From: Clostridia bacterium
GTDB taxonomy: Bacteria; Bacillota; Clostridia; Christensenellales; Pumilibacteraceae
Assembly: GCA_900762945.1 (NCBI GenBank)
Contig: CAAFIN010000023.1
Location: 1 to 7,963, forward strand
Direction: 5' to 3'
Length of the DNA: 7,963 bases
Part shown: one piece after another, positions 1-7,963 of the stretch
Layout: each line of letters opens with the position of its first letter
Numbering within the stretch: position 1 is the stretch's first letter
Notes under the pieces: model-generated
Databases searched by the model: none
What the model was told of the DNA's origin: nothing
The model's input: the letters and a program-made list of their open reading frames with translations, nothing else
Position numbers and translations under genes: made by a program

Positions 1-2
1 CT

Positions 3-17
3 CCGCTCAAGATGACG
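3..17. repeat. Dispersed intergenic repeat, partial copy at window edge
   Basis: CCGCTCAAGATGACG matches 13 of 15 bases of the end of the neighbouring copy (65-79), in the same orientation and 62 bases away. The rest of this copy would lie left of the window. Two copies in a row suggest a small cluster of the element. Confidence 0.5.
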
Positions 18-43
18 TAAGGTTTTTACTTCTTTTTTGTCGA

Positions 44-80
44 GGATCCTCACGCTCACTTCGTTCGCTCAGGATGACGG
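44..80. repeat. Dispersed intergenic repeat, fuller copy
   Basis: The stretch begins GGATCCTCACGCTCACTTCG and ends TTCGCTCAGGATGACGG. ATCCT and AGGAT near its two ends are inverted, and CGCTCA occurs twice inside. I recognise the wording (reverse strand GTCATCCTGAGCGAAC) as like a short element scattered in intergenic regions of many bacterial draft genomes; this comes from memory, not a search. It lies outside any gene, beyond the two terminators. Confidence 0.55.
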
Positions 81-189
81 TGAGAAAACCGGAAACTGCG
101 CGATAAATTTATTTCGGTTTACTACACAGTCACAGTTGTCACCCGTTGTACTTACTACTATCTTGTCGCGACCTTTAAAGCGTTGCGGG

Positions 190-228
190 GTCCGGGACAC
201 AATCGCAAGTGTCCCGGTGACTTTTTTT
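190..228 (+). terminator. Rho-independent terminator of a convergent plus-strand gene
   Basis: CCGGGACAC (192-200) and GTGTCCCGG (209-217) form a perfect 9-base-pair stem with an 8-base loop. It can extend by two pairs (190-191 with 220-221) across a two-base bulge, which brings it directly to seven T at 222-228. The T run follows only on the plus strand, so it would end transcription coming from the left. No gene body is visible between position 1 and here, so the gene it serves should lie left of the window. An alternative pairing of TTGCG (183-187) with CGCAA (204-208) could compete. Confidence 0.7.
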
Positions 229-229
229 G

Positions 230-260
230 CTTCTTTTTTTCTTCATTTGAAAAAAAGAAG
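230..260. repeat. A/T-rich inverted repeat joining two terminators
   Basis: CTTCTTTTTTT (230-240) and AAAAAAAGAAG (250-260) are exact 11-base inverted repeats around a 9-base spacer. The left arm continues the pyrimidine tract downstream of the plus-strand terminator. The right arm is the T tract of the rpoC terminator read on the other strand, and overlaps that terminator's stem by two bases (259-260). It may be only the result of two facing T tracts, but the matching CTTC/GAAG ends make the fit exact. Confidence 0.6.
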
Positions 261-291
261 TAGTCTTACTCGCTTCACAAGTAAGACTACT
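250..291 (-). terminator. Rho-independent terminator of the rpoBC operon
   Basis: AGTAGTCTTACT (259-270) and AGTAAGACTACT (280-291) form a perfect 12-base-pair stem with a 9-base loop. Read on the minus strand, the stem is followed by TC and then seven T (256-250), the polarity expected for a transcript arriving from rpoC. The stem is rather A/T rich (4 G:C pairs) but long and perfect. On the plus strand no T run follows, so it acts in one direction. The rpoC 3' untranslated region is thus about 100 bases before the hairpin. Confidence 0.87.
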
Positions 292-358
292 CCATTTACA
301 GTTAAGCCACTGTTTCAAATAAATTTAGCTTAATATCCTATTGAATAATTCGGGTTAT

Positions 359-378
359 AGGAGCGAATTACCGCTCCT
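359..378 (-). other. Small hairpin just after the rpoC stop
   Basis: AGGAGCG (359-365) and CGCTCCT (372-378) are exact inverted repeats with a 6-base loop, starting about 10 bases past the rpoC stop. No run of T follows on either strand, so it is not a classic intrinsic terminator. It could be an RNA-stabilising or pausing hairpin in the 3' untranslated region. A competing weaker pairing exists: CCTAT at 337-341 with ATAGG at 357-361. Confidence 0.5.
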
Positions 379-387
379 TACTCGATT

Positions 388-3300
388 TCATTCTTCGTCG
401 TTCTCGTCCTCTGCGGGCGCGACTTCGTAAGGATAATAGTTGTTGTAGCGTTTCATACCGGTACCTGCGGGAATGAGTTTACCGATAATGACGTTCTCTT
501 TAAGACCGATAAGCGGATCGACCTTGTTCTTGATAGCGGCTTCGGTAAGCACGCGAGCGGTTTCCTGGAAGGACGCCGCGGACAAGAAACTGTCGGTCGC
601 GAGCGCGGCTTTGGTGATGCCGAGCAGCGTGTGTTTAGCAGCCGCCGGGCGAACGCCGGACATAACCGCGTTCATATTCGCTTCCGCGAACGCGCCTGCG
701 TCGATCATTTCGCCGGGCAGAAGTTCGGTGTCGCCGCTGTCCTCTACGCGGACTTTCTTGAGCATCTGGTGAACGATGACTTCGATATGCTTGTCTGCGA
801 TCTCAACGCCCTGAGAACGGTAAACCGACTGCACTTCGTTGACGATGTATTCCTGCACTTCCTTGTAGCCCTTGATACGCAGTATATCGTGCGGATCGAT
901 AGGACCTTCGGTAAGCGGATCGCCCGCCTTAACTCTGGCGCCGTTCTTGATGTTGGCTTTGAGCTTAGCGGTGAACGGGATCGGGTACGAAACGTCCTTG
1001 CCCTCGGAAGTGTGAATAATAACGTCGCGTTTGCCGTTATCCTCGACGAGCGTAACGTCGCCTTCTTCCTGAGTAATGGTCGCAACGCCCTTAGGCTTAC
1101 GCGCTTCGAAAAGTTCTTCGACACGCGGCAGACCTCTCGTAATATCTTCAGCCGCCGCGACGCCGCCCGAGTGGAACGTACGCATCGTAAGCTGAGTACC
1201 GGGTTCGCCGATGGACTGAGCGGCGATAATGCCGACCGCTTCGCCCACTTTGACGGGAGTGCTGCCCGACATATCCTTGCCGTAGCACTTGGTGCAAACG
1301 CCGTGTTTGGTTTTGCAAGTAAGCACCGAACGGATCTTGACGGGGATCTTCACGCCCTTTTCGTTAAGTTTCATATCGTCGTCATCGATACGCTTAGCCA
1401 CGTCCTCGGAAATCATTTCGTTGGCGCGGACGTAAACTTCGCCCGTTTCGGGGTTCACGATATCGATAGCGGCGTATCTGCCGGAAAGTCTGTCCTTAAG
1501 GCTCTCGACCATGGAATCGCCGTCGTAAATACGCTCGATCTCGATGCCCGGGATCGGACCGTCCTCGGAGCAATCGTCCTCACGAACGATAACGTCCTGA
1601 CTGACGTCGACGAGACGACGGGTAAGGTAACCGGAGTTTGCGGTTTTAAGCGCGGTATCGGCAAGACCTTTTCTGCCGCCGTGAGAAGAAATAAAGTACT
1701 CGAGCGGAGAAAGTCCTTCACGGAACGACGAGCGCACCGGGGTTTCGAGGGTTTTGCCTTGCGGGTTGGTCATAAGTCCGCGCATACCGGACAGCTGAGC
1801 GATCTGCTTCATGCTGCCGCGCGCGCCGGACACTGCCATCATGTTGATCGGGTTGAATTCGTCGAGCGTCTTTTTGAGCGCTTCGGTTACGTCGTCGTTC
1901 GCCTTCGTCCAGGTTTCCACGACGTGACGATATTTCTCGTCCTCGGTAAGGATACCGTCCTCGTACTCTTTCTCGAACCCGATGACTTTCTGCTCCGCTT
2001 CGGCGAGAATTTCGTGTTTCTCCTGCGGAATGTGCATATCGAATACGCTGGTGGTGATAGCGCCGATAGTCGAATACTTAAAGCCGAGGGCTTTGATATT
2101 GTCGAGGACTTTGCAGGTTTCGGTCGATCCGTGCTTTTTGAACGTGCGGTCGACGATGTCCTGAAGTTGCTTTTTGCCGACGCGGTACTCGACTTCTAAT
2201 CTCAGTTCTTCGCCGGGCTTGGTACGGTCGACGATGCCGAGGTCTTGCGGGATCGCTTCGTTAAAGATAATTCTGCCGACGGTGGTGTCCACGATCTTGG
2301 ACACGGTTTCGCCGTTGACTACGCCTTGCATACGCACTTTGACGCGCGACTGAAGTTCGATTTCCTTGTTCGCGTAAGCCATTTTCGCTTCGTCGCGATC
2401 GCAGAAAATCATGCCCTCGCCTTTCGCGCCCGGCTTTTCCATGGTAAGATAGAAGCAGCCGATGACCATATCTTGAGTCGGCGAGCAAACCGGCTTGCCG
2501 TCGGAAAGTTTCAGAATGTTGTTGGTCGCGAGCATAAGGAAGCGCGCTTCGGTCTGCGCTTCGATGGAAAGCGGAACGTGTACTGCCATCTGGTCGCCGT
2601 CGAAGTCCGCGTTGAACGCGCCGCAAGCGAGCGGGTGAAGTTTGATCGCTCTGCCCTCGACGAGCACGGGTTCGAACGCCTGAATACCGAGACGGTGAAG
2701 CGTAGGCGCACGGTTAAGAAGCACCGGGTGTTCTTTGATAACGCTTTCGAGTACGCCCCAGACTTCCTTGCTGCCGCGCTCTACGAAACGCTTTGCGCTC
2801 TTGATATTGTGAGTCTTGCTCTGCGCGACGAGTTCGTGCATAACGAACGGCTTGAAGAGTTCGAGCGCCATTTCTTTCGGCAGACCGCATTGATACATTT
2901 TGAGTTCGGGTCCGACGACGATAACGCTACGACCGGAGTAGTCCACGCGTTTGCCGAGGAGGTTCTGACGGAAACGACCCTGCTTGCCGCGAAGAAGTCC
3001 GGACAGCGATTTGAGTTCGCGGTTGCCCGCGCCCGAAACCGCTTTGCCGCGGCGACCGTTATCGATAAGCGCGTCGACGGCTTCTTGCAGCATACGCTTT
3101 TCGTTGCGGACGATAATGTCCGGAGCGGAAAGTTCGATTAACTTTTTAAGTCGGTTGTTTCTCGCGATAACGCGTCTGTAGAGATCGTTAATGTCGCTGG
3201 TGGCGAATCTGCCGCCGTCGAGCTGAACCATAGGACGGAGTTCGGGCGGGAGCACGGGAAGAACGTCGAGCACCATCCAGGTGGGGTCGTTCTTGCTCTT

Positions 3301-3954
3301 TACGAACGCGTCGATGATTTCAAGACGCTTGATCGCCTTGACCTTTTTCTGACCGGTCGAATTGTTGACGATATTGCGGACTTCTTCGAGTTCCTTGTTA
3401 AGGTCGATATTGCCGAGAAGTTCCTTTATGGCTTCCGCGCCCATACCTACTCTGAACGAGTTTGCGCCGTACAGTTCCTGAGCCTCGCGATATTGCGCGT
3501 CGGTAAGGATCTGCTTGTATTCAAGCGGCGTGTCCTTAGGATCGACGACTATGAAGTTGACGAAGTACACGACTTGCTCGAGGGCTTTGGGGCTCATATC
3601 GAGGAGTAAGCCGATACGGCTCGGCACGCCTCTGAAATACCAGATATGCGTAACCGGCGCGGCAAGTTCGATATGTCCCATACGTTCACGACGGACTTTC
3701 GCGCGGGTAACTTCTACGCCGCACTTGTCGCAAACTACTCCTTTGTATCTTATACGTTTATATTTACCGCAGTGGCATTCCCAGTCCTTGGTAGGTCCGA
3801 AAATTCTTTCGCAGAACAAGCCGTCGCGTTCGGGCTTCTGCGTGCGGTAGTTGATGGTTTCCGGCTTGGTAACCTCGCCGTGCGACCATTCGCGGATCTT
3901 TTCGGGTCCCGCGATAGCGATTTGCATAGAATCGAAATTGTTTAATTCAAACAT
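388..3954 (-). CDS. rpoC: DNA-directed RNA polymerase subunit beta-prime
   Basis: Complete 1188-residue beta-prime subunit, close to the roughly 1200 residues usual in Bacillota. It holds the catalytic magnesium site and the clamp. Visible in order: zinc site 1 with C60, C62, C75 and C78; the clamp/lid/rudder region ([20 protein letters not shown] at about 329-348); the catalytic NADFDGDQM at 448-456 with Mg-binding D450, D452 and D454; the bridge helix ([19 protein letters not shown]) at about 710-728; zinc site 2 with C795, C880, C887 and C890; the trigger loop with M924, T926, F927 and H928 (equivalent to E. coli M932 and H936). The trigger loop has no large insertion, unlike E. coli. [15 protein letters not shown] follows directly. 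The last residues are acidic (EDENDEE). The ATG shares its A with the rpoB TAA and has its own AAGGAG site. The stop TGA is at 388-390. An intrinsic terminator lies about 100 bases beyond. Confidence 0.99.
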   Translation of the reverse strand: MFELNNFDSMQIAIAGPEKIREWSHGEVTKPETINYRTQKPERDGLFCERIFGPTKDWECHCGKYKRIRYKGVVCDKCGVEVTRAKVRRERMGHIELAAPVTHIWYFRGVPSRIGLLLDMSPKALEQVVYFVNFIVVDPKDTPLEYKQILTDAQYREAQELYGANSFRVGMGAEAIKELLGNIDLNKELEEVRNIVNNSTGQKKVKAIKRLEIIDAFVKSKNDPTWMVLDVLPVLPPELRPMVQLDGGRFATSDINDLYRRVIARNNRLKKLIELSAPDIIVRNEKRMLQEAVDALIDNGRRGKAVSGAGNRELKSLSGLLRGKQGRFRQNLLGKRVDYSGRSVIVVGPELKMYQCGLPKEMALELFKPFVMHELVAQSKTHNIKSAKRFVERGSKEVWGVLESVIKEHPVLLNRAPTLHRLGIQAFEPVLVEGRAIKLHPLACGAFNADFDGDQMAVHVPLSIEAQTEARFLMLATNNILKLSDGKPVCSPTQDMVIGCFYLTMEKPGAKGEGMIFCDRDEAKMAYANKEIELQSRVKVRMQGVVNGETVSKIVDTTVGRIIFNEAIPQDLGIVDRTKPGEELRLEVEYRVGKKQLQDIVDRTFKKHGSTETCKVLDNIKALGFKYSTIGAITTSVFDMHIPQEKHEILAEAEQKVIGFEKEYEDGILTEDEKYRHVVETWTKANDDVTEALKKTLDEFNPINMMAVSGARGSMKQIAQLSGMRGLMTNPQGKTLETPVRSSFREGLSPLEYFISSHGGRKGLADTALKTANSGYLTRRLVDVSQDVIVREDDCSEDGPIPGIEIERIYDGDSMVESLKDRLSGRYAAIDIVNPETGEVYVRANEMISEDVAKRIDDDDMKLNEKGVKIPVKIRSVLTCKTKHGVCTKCYGKDMSGSTPVKVGEAVGIIAAQSIGEPGTQLTMRTFHSGGVAAAEDITRGLPRVEELFEARKPKGVATITQEEGDVTLVEDNGKRDVIIHTSEGKDVSYPIPFTAKLKANIKNGARVKAGDPLTEGPIDPHDILRIKGYKEVQEYIVNEVQSVYRSQGVEIADKHIEVIVHQMLKKVRVEDSGDTELLPGEMIDAGAFAEANMNAVMSGVRPAAAKHTLLGITKAALATDSFLSAASFQETARVLTEAAIKNKVDPLIGLKENVIIGKLIPAGTGMKRYNNYYPYEVAPAEDENDEE

Positions 3955-6900
3955 TATTCGTTATCTCCTTCATCGTCGTCCATGGGTTCGTCGTCCAGAA
4001 GGTCATCGTCGTTGATAATGGAATCGCCGAACGGATCGTCGCCGAGGTCGAGTTCATCGTCGTCGCCGAACAGGTTGCCGAACTTGTCGTCGCCATGTGC
4101 TTCGTCGTCGGGTTCGATATCGCCCGCAAACACGTCGCTGCCGAGGTCGAATTCGTCGTCAAGCGGCGTTTCGCCAGCAACGTAGTGTTTCTTCTTCTCG
4201 AACTCGTGTTCGTCCTCTCCGTCGTCCTCGATAAGTTCGCGGATACCGATTTCCTGCTTGTCCTCGTTCAGCACCTTGACGTCGAGCGCAAGCGCCTGCA
4301 ATTCCTTGATAAGGACTTTGAACGATTCCGGAACGCCCGGCTCGCTGTTGTTACCGCCCTTGACGATGGATTCGTAAGTCTTTACTCTGCCCACGACGTC
4401 GTCGGACTTGACGGTCATGATTTCCTGCAGAACGTTCGCCGCGCCGTAAGCGTACAGCGCCCAGACTTCCATTTCGCCGAAACGCTGTCCGCCGAACTGC
4501 GCCTTACCGCCGAGAGGCTGCTGGGTAACCAGCGAGTACGGACCGGTCGAACGCGCGTGGATCTCGTCGTCGACGAGGTGGATAAGTTTAATCATATACA
4601 TATAGCCGACCGTCGAACGGTTCTCGAACGGTTCGCCCGTTCTGCCGTCGTACATCTGGATCTTTCCGTCGACTATGCCTCCCGGAGAAACGAAGCCGTT
4701 CTCTTCGAGCAGTTTGTGAATATCGCTTTCGAGCGCGCCGTCGAAGACCGGGGTTGCGACTTTCCAGCCGAGCGCTTTCGCAACCAGTCCCAAGTGAACC
4801 TCGAGGACCTGACCGATGTTCATACGCGAAGGAACGCCGAGGGGGTTAAGCACGATCTGAAGCGGCGTGCCGTCTGCCATGAACGGCATATCTTCCTGCG
4901 GGAGTATGCGGGAAATGACGCCTTTGTTGCCGTGACGACCCGCCATCTTATCGCCGACGGAAATCTTACGTTTCTGAGCGATATATACGCGGACGAGTTT
5001 GTTTACGCCCGGGCTCATTTCGTCTTTGTTAGCGCGGGTAAACACTTTGACGTCGACTACGATACCGCCTTCGCCGTGCGGAACGCGGAGCGAAGTGTCG
5101 CGGACTTCTCTCGCCTTTTCGCCGAAGATCGCTCTGAGCAGTCTTTCTTCGGGGGTAAGTTCGGTTTCGCCCTTTGGCGTGACCTTACCGACGAGGATAT
5201 CGCCGCTGTCGACTTCCGCGCCGATACGGACGATACCGTTCTCGTCGAGGTTTTTAAGCGCGTCGTCGCCAACGTTCGGAATATCGCGGGTGATCTCCTC
5301 TTCGCCCAGTTTGGTGTCGCGGGCTTCGAGTTCGTGTTCTTCGATATGGATAGACGTGAATACGTCGTCCTTAACTATCTTTTCGGAAATAAGGATTGCG
5401 TCCTCGTAGTTATAACCTTCCCAACTCATGAAGCCTACGAGAATGTTTCTGCCGAGCGCGAGTTCGGCGTTCTCGGTCGAGTGGCCGTCGGCAATGACCT
5501 GTCCCGCTTCGACGTGTTCGCCCTTCGTCACGATAGGCTTCTGATTGATGCAGGTGCCCTGGTTGGAGCCGATAAACTTTTTGAGCGTGTACTCGGCAAC
5601 GATCTGACGACCTTTGTTTTCCGATCTCTTGACGTTCTCGATAATCTCGATTCCATCGTCGAGTTTCGATCCGTCTTCGTCCTCGGCGATAACGATCTTC
5701 GCCGCGTCGACGTAAGTCACGGTACCGGCTTTTCTCGCCACTACCATAACGCCCGAGTCGTAAGCGATCTTATGCTCGATGCCCGTGCCTACGATAGGCG
5801 CTTCGGGTTTAAGGAGCGGCACTGCCTGACGTTGCATGTTCGAGCCCATCAGCGCGCGGTTGGTATCGTCGTTCTCGAGGAACGGAATAAGCGCGGTTGC
5901 GACGGATATCATCTGACGCGGGCTGACGTCCATGTAGTCGATTTCGTCGCGGTAGCGCTCGGAAATGTCGTCGCGATAACGCGACATAATACGCTCGTTC
6001 ACGAACCACTTGTTTTCGTCGAGCGGCTCGTTAGCCATAGCCACGACGTAACGATCCTCTTCGTCGGCGGCGAGGTAGTACACTTCGTCTGTGACGACGT
6101 GATTTACCTTGTCGACTTTGCGGTACGGGGCTTCGATAAAGCCGTACTCGTTGACGCGGGCGTAGGAAGAAAGCGAGTTGATAAGACCGATGTTCTGGCC
6201 TTCGGGGGTTTCTATCGGGCACATTCTCGAATAGTGCGAGTAGTGAACGTCGCGGACGTCGAAAGACGCGCGTTCGCGGTTAAGACCGCCGGGACCGAGT
6301 GCGGAAAGTTTTCTCTTGTGCGTGAGTTCCGCGATCGGGTTGGATTCGTCCATGAACTGCGACAACTGCGAAGATCCGAAAAATTCCTTGATCGCGCTGG
6401 TCACGGGACGGATATTGATAAGGTTTTGCGGAGTGGGCGGTTCGTTGTCGTTCTGAATCTGCATACGCTCGCGCACTACTCTTTCAAGACGCGCGATACC
6501 GATACGGAACTGGTTCTGCAAAAGTTCGCCCACGCTTCTCACTCTGCGGTTGCCGAGGTGGTCGATATTGTCGCAGTAGCCGACGTTCGAGTACAGCCCT
6601 TCGATATAGTTGATGGTCGCGATCACGTCGTCGATAAGCAAGTGCTTTACTACGAGCAGATCGTGATTTTCGATGATGAGTTGTTTGAGTCTGTCGCTGT
6701 CGCCGTTCGCCTCGTCGATAACGCGCTTTAAGGTCGGGTAATAAACCTTTTCGTTGATGCCCAGCGCTTTGGCGTCGAAATCGACGTAGCCGGAAATATC
6801 CACGTGGCGGTTGCCGTACACGTAGAAAGTGCGCTTCTCTTTGCCGACGGTGATACCCACGCGGTTGATGCCCGCGTTCTGGATACGGTAAGCCGCTTCT

Positions 6901-7946
6901 TCGGAAATGCGCTTGCCCTTCTCGACGTAGACTACGCCGTCGCCGTCGACGATCGCTTCCGCCGCGCGGAACCCGGTGATACGAGCCGCGAGAGAAAGTT
7001 TCTTGTTGAATTTATATCTGCCCACGCGGGAGAGATCGTATCTTCTTCTATCGAAGAACAGCCCTCTCGTGAACTGCTTGATGGAGTCGATGTTCGGGAT
7101 TTCGCCGGGACGGAGTTTGCGGTTGAGTTCCTTAAGTCCGTCGTCCTCGCTCTTGTTGGGATCCTTGTCGATGGTGTTCGCCATGAGTTCTTCGCCCATG
7201 AAGAGTTTGGTCATCGCTTCGTCGTCCGAGAACGATTCGTAAGGCTCCGCGCCCGCAAGGTTACCCGCGATAGGAACGTACTTGAAATCCGCGAGGATCT
7301 GATCGGGATCTTCGAACTCGGTGCCGAGAACCGCCGACAACGCGCGGACGAGTACGGACGCCTGCACTTTACGCTGACGATCTACGTGTACCCAAAGTAC
7401 GCCCTTGTCGTCCGCCTGGAATTCGAGCCACGCGCCGCGCGACGGAATGTTTGTTGCGCCGTAGTACGCTTCGCCGGTGCGAACGTCCTTGACGGAATCG
7501 AAATACACGCCCGGGCTTCTCACGAGCTGGCTGACGACTACGCGTTCCGCGCCGTTGATGATGAACGAGCCGTTGGGGGTCATAAGCGGCATATCGCCCA
7601 TGAACACTTCCTGCTCGGTAATAAGTCCCGTTTCCTTGTTGACAAGGCGGACTTTCACCTTGAGGGGAACGGCGTAAGTCGCGTCGCGATCCTTACACTC
7701 CTTCTCCGTGTACTTCGGGGTCATTTCGAAGCGGTGGTCCAAAAACCACAATTCCATTTTCCCGCTGAAGTCCCTGATAGGCGAAAAATCTTTAAATACT
7801 TCGCCGATGCCGGTTTTCAGAAACTCGTTGTAAGAGTTCTTCTGCACCTCGACGAGGTAAGGCATTTCGCAAACCTCGCGCACCTGTGCAAAAGAACGTC
7901 TTTCCGTGTTTCCATACTTGACCTTCCTGATAGTTCTGACGGACAT
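3954..7946 (-). CDS. rpoB: DNA-directed RNA polymerase subunit beta
   Basis: Complete 1330-residue beta subunit of RNA polymerase; with beta-prime it forms the catalytic core. The N-terminal lobes run to about residue 430. The rifampicin region is at 524-550 ([14 protein letters not shown] then [19 protein letters not shown]). The active-centre GYNYEDAI has E848 and D849. [12 protein letters not shown] carries lysines K1000 and K1008, equivalent to E. coli K1065 and K1073. The clamp-proximal C-terminal part ([19 protein letters not shown]) is at about 1146-1164. The start at 7946 is supported by an AAGGAG site 7 bases upstream and a family-typical N-terminus. At 1330 residues it is longer than the roughly 1190 of Bacillus. 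The excess is an acidic tail (about 1240-1330) and a stretch in lobe 1/2 (about 204-236). The large Proteobacterial insertions are absent. Its stop overlaps the rpoC start by one base. No frameshift is seen. Identity is certain. Confidence 0.99.
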   Translation of the reverse strand: MSVRTIRKVKYGNTERRSFAQVREVCEMPYLVEVQKNSYNEFLKTGIGEVFKDFSPIRDFSGKMELWFLDHRFEMTPKYTEKECKDRDATYAVPLKVKVRLVNKETGLITEQEVFMGDMPLMTPNGSFIINGAERVVVSQLVRSPGVYFDSVKDVRTGEAYYGATNIPSRGAWLEFQADDKGVLWVHVDRQRKVQASVLVRALSAVLGTEFEDPDQILADFKYVPIAGNLAGAEPYESFSDDEAMTKLFMGEELMANTIDKDPNKSEDDGLKELNRKLRPGEIPNIDSIKQFTRGLFFDRRRYDLSRVGRYKFNKKLSLAARITGFRAAEAIVDGDGVVYVEKGKRISEEAAYRIQNAGINRVGITVGKEKRTFYVYGNRHVDISGYVDFDAKALGINEKVYYPTLKRVIDEANGDSDRLKQLIIENHDLLVVKHLLIDDVIATINYIEGLYSNVGYCDNIDHLGNRRVRSVGELLQNQFRIGIARLERVVRERMQIQNDNEPPTPQNLINIRPVTSAIKEFFGSSQLSQFMDESNPIAELTHKRKLSALGPGGLNRERASFDVRDVHYSHYSRMCPIETPEGQNIGLINSLSSYARVNEYGFIEAPYRKVDKVNHVVTDEVYYLAADEEDRYVVAMANEPLDENKWFVNERIMSRYRDDISERYRDEIDYMDVSPRQMISVATALIPFLENDDTNRALMGSNMQRQAVPLLKPEAPIVGTGIEHKIAYDSGVMVVARKAGTVTYVDAAKIVIAEDEDGSKLDDGIEIIENVKRSENKGRQIVAEYTLKKFIGSNQGTCINQKPIVTKGEHVEAGQVIADGHSTENAELALGRNILVGFMSWEGYNYEDAILISEKIVKDDVFTSIHIEEHELEARDTKLGEEEITRDIPNVGDDALKNLDENGIVRIGAEVDSGDILVGKVTPKGETELTPEERLLRAIFGEKAREVRDTSLRVPHGEGGIVVDVKVFTRANKDEMSPGVNKLVRVYIAQKRKISVGDKMAGRHGNKGVISRILPQEDMPFMADGTPLQIVLNPLGVPSRMNIGQVLEVHLGLVAKALGWKVATPVFDGALESDIHKLLEENGFVSPGGIVDGKIQMYDGRTGEPFENRSTVGYMYMIKLIHLVDDEIHARSTGPYSLVTQQPLGGKAQFGGQRFGEMEVWALYAYGAANVLQEIMTVKSDDVVGRVKTYESIVKGGNNSEPGVPESFKVLIKELQALALDVKVLNEDKQEIGIRELIEDDGEDEHEFEKKKHYVAGETPLDDEFDLGSDVFAGDIEPDDEAHGDDKFGNLFGDDDELDLGDDPFGDSIINDDDLLDDEPMDDDEGDNE
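3965..3970 (-). promoter_or_regulatory. Ribosome binding site of rpoC, inside the end of rpoB
   Basis: The minus strand reads AAGGAGATAACGAATAATG. The AAGGAG lies within the last codons of rpoB, 10 bases before the rpoC ATG. The rpoB stop and the rpoC start overlap as TAATG. A strong site embedded in the upstream gene, with a stop/start overlap, is the usual arrangement for translational coupling or reinitiation. Confidence 0.9.
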
Positions 7947-7953
7947 TCGTTCT

Positions 7954-7959
7954 CTCCTT
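7954..7959 (-). promoter_or_regulatory. Ribosome binding site of rpoB
   Basis: On the minus strand the bases before the rpoB ATG read TAAGGAGAGAACGA. AAGGAG is a full match to the 16S rRNA 3' end, with 7 bases between it and the ATG. This fixes the chosen start. The window ends 4 bases further upstream, so no promoter or upstream gene can be read. Confidence 0.9.
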
Positions 7960-7963
7960 AGAA

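Larger units (their letters stand above)
1..387. other. Intergenic region downstream of rpoC
   Basis: This stretch holds no gene I can support. From left to right it contains two repeat copies (3-17 and 44-80), an A/T-richer stretch (81-189) with only weak pairings such as AAACCG (86-91) with CGGTTT (115-120), the plus-strand terminator, the A/T inverted repeat, the rpoC terminator, and the rpoC 3' untranslated region with one small hairpin. Base composition is visibly more A/T rich than in the two genes. Confidence 0.75.

Noticed and set aside
81..189. Possible small RNA or riboswitch left of the terminators
   Set aside because: Only weak pairings are present (6 base pairs across a 23-base loop, and a GTCGCGAC palindrome at 165-172). 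There is no recognisable promoter or known RNA motif.
37..333. Possible 98-residue protein in the intergenic region
   Set aside because: It runs through the repeat, both terminators and the A/T inverted repeat, has no family resemblance, and has no ribosome binding site I can see. It is not a credible gene.
631..2199. Open frame of 522 codons on the plus strand, antisense to rpoC
   Set aside because: It has the same register effect as the antisense frame in rpoB. It has no ribosome binding site I can see and no family resemblance. Other plus-strand frames at 2245-3141 and 6804-7961 have the same explanation.
4095..6731. Open frame of 878 codons on the plus strand, antisense to rpoB
   Set aside because: It is in codon register with rpoB, so antisense stops can arise only where rpoB uses TTA, CTA or TCA. 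Those codons are rare here; the frame ends at a TTA for L406. The protein is low in recognisable motifs. It is a codon-bias shadow.
388..7946. Inteins, frameshifts or split subunits in rpoB or rpoC
   Set aside because: Both genes read through without interruption, and all catalytic and zinc-binding motifs are contiguous and in the normal order.

Overview
The window holds two large housekeeping genes on the minus strand: rpoB (beta subunit of RNA polymerase, complete) followed by rpoC (beta-prime subunit, complete). A 387-base intergenic region with transcription terminators and a small repeat lies downstream of them. No tRNA, rRNA, CRISPR array, insertion sequence or defence gene is visible.

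The organism looks like a bacterium of the Bacillota, probably class Clostridia, with a moderate G+C content. This rests on three things: beta and beta-prime subunits without the large lineage-specific insertions of Proteobacteria (the trigger loop of RpoC is uninterrupted), Clostridia-like wording of many conserved stretches, and strong AAGGAG ribosome binding sites. The species cannot be named from the sequence alone. An uncultured gut-type lineage is plausible but is inference.

Layout, in the direction of transcription (right to left): an AAGGAG site (7954-7959), rpoB (7946-3954), a second AAGGAG site inside the end of rpoB (3965-3970), and rpoC (3954-388), whose ATG shares one base with the rpoB TAA. 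A 3' untranslated stretch of about 130 bases follows and ends at a strong intrinsic terminator (about 250-291). Beyond it lies a second terminator-like hairpin of opposite polarity (about 190-228), which implies a convergent gene whose body lies left of the window. The outermost left edge carries two related copies of a short repeat. The operon promoter is not in the window and would lie further upstream, probably before the L10/L7-L12 genes in the usual order.

Together the two subunits form the catalytic core of RNA polymerase. RpoB supplies the rifampicin pocket, the lobes and part of the active centre. RpoC supplies the Mg2+ aspartates, bridge helix, trigger loop and two zinc sites. The one-base overlap suggests translational coupling, which would keep the two subunits in balance. 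I see no new biological system here. The points worth a second look are small: an unusually long acidic tail and a lobe insertion in RpoB, a few residues at antibiotic-binding positions that differ from the textbook sequences, and the compact convergent terminator module.
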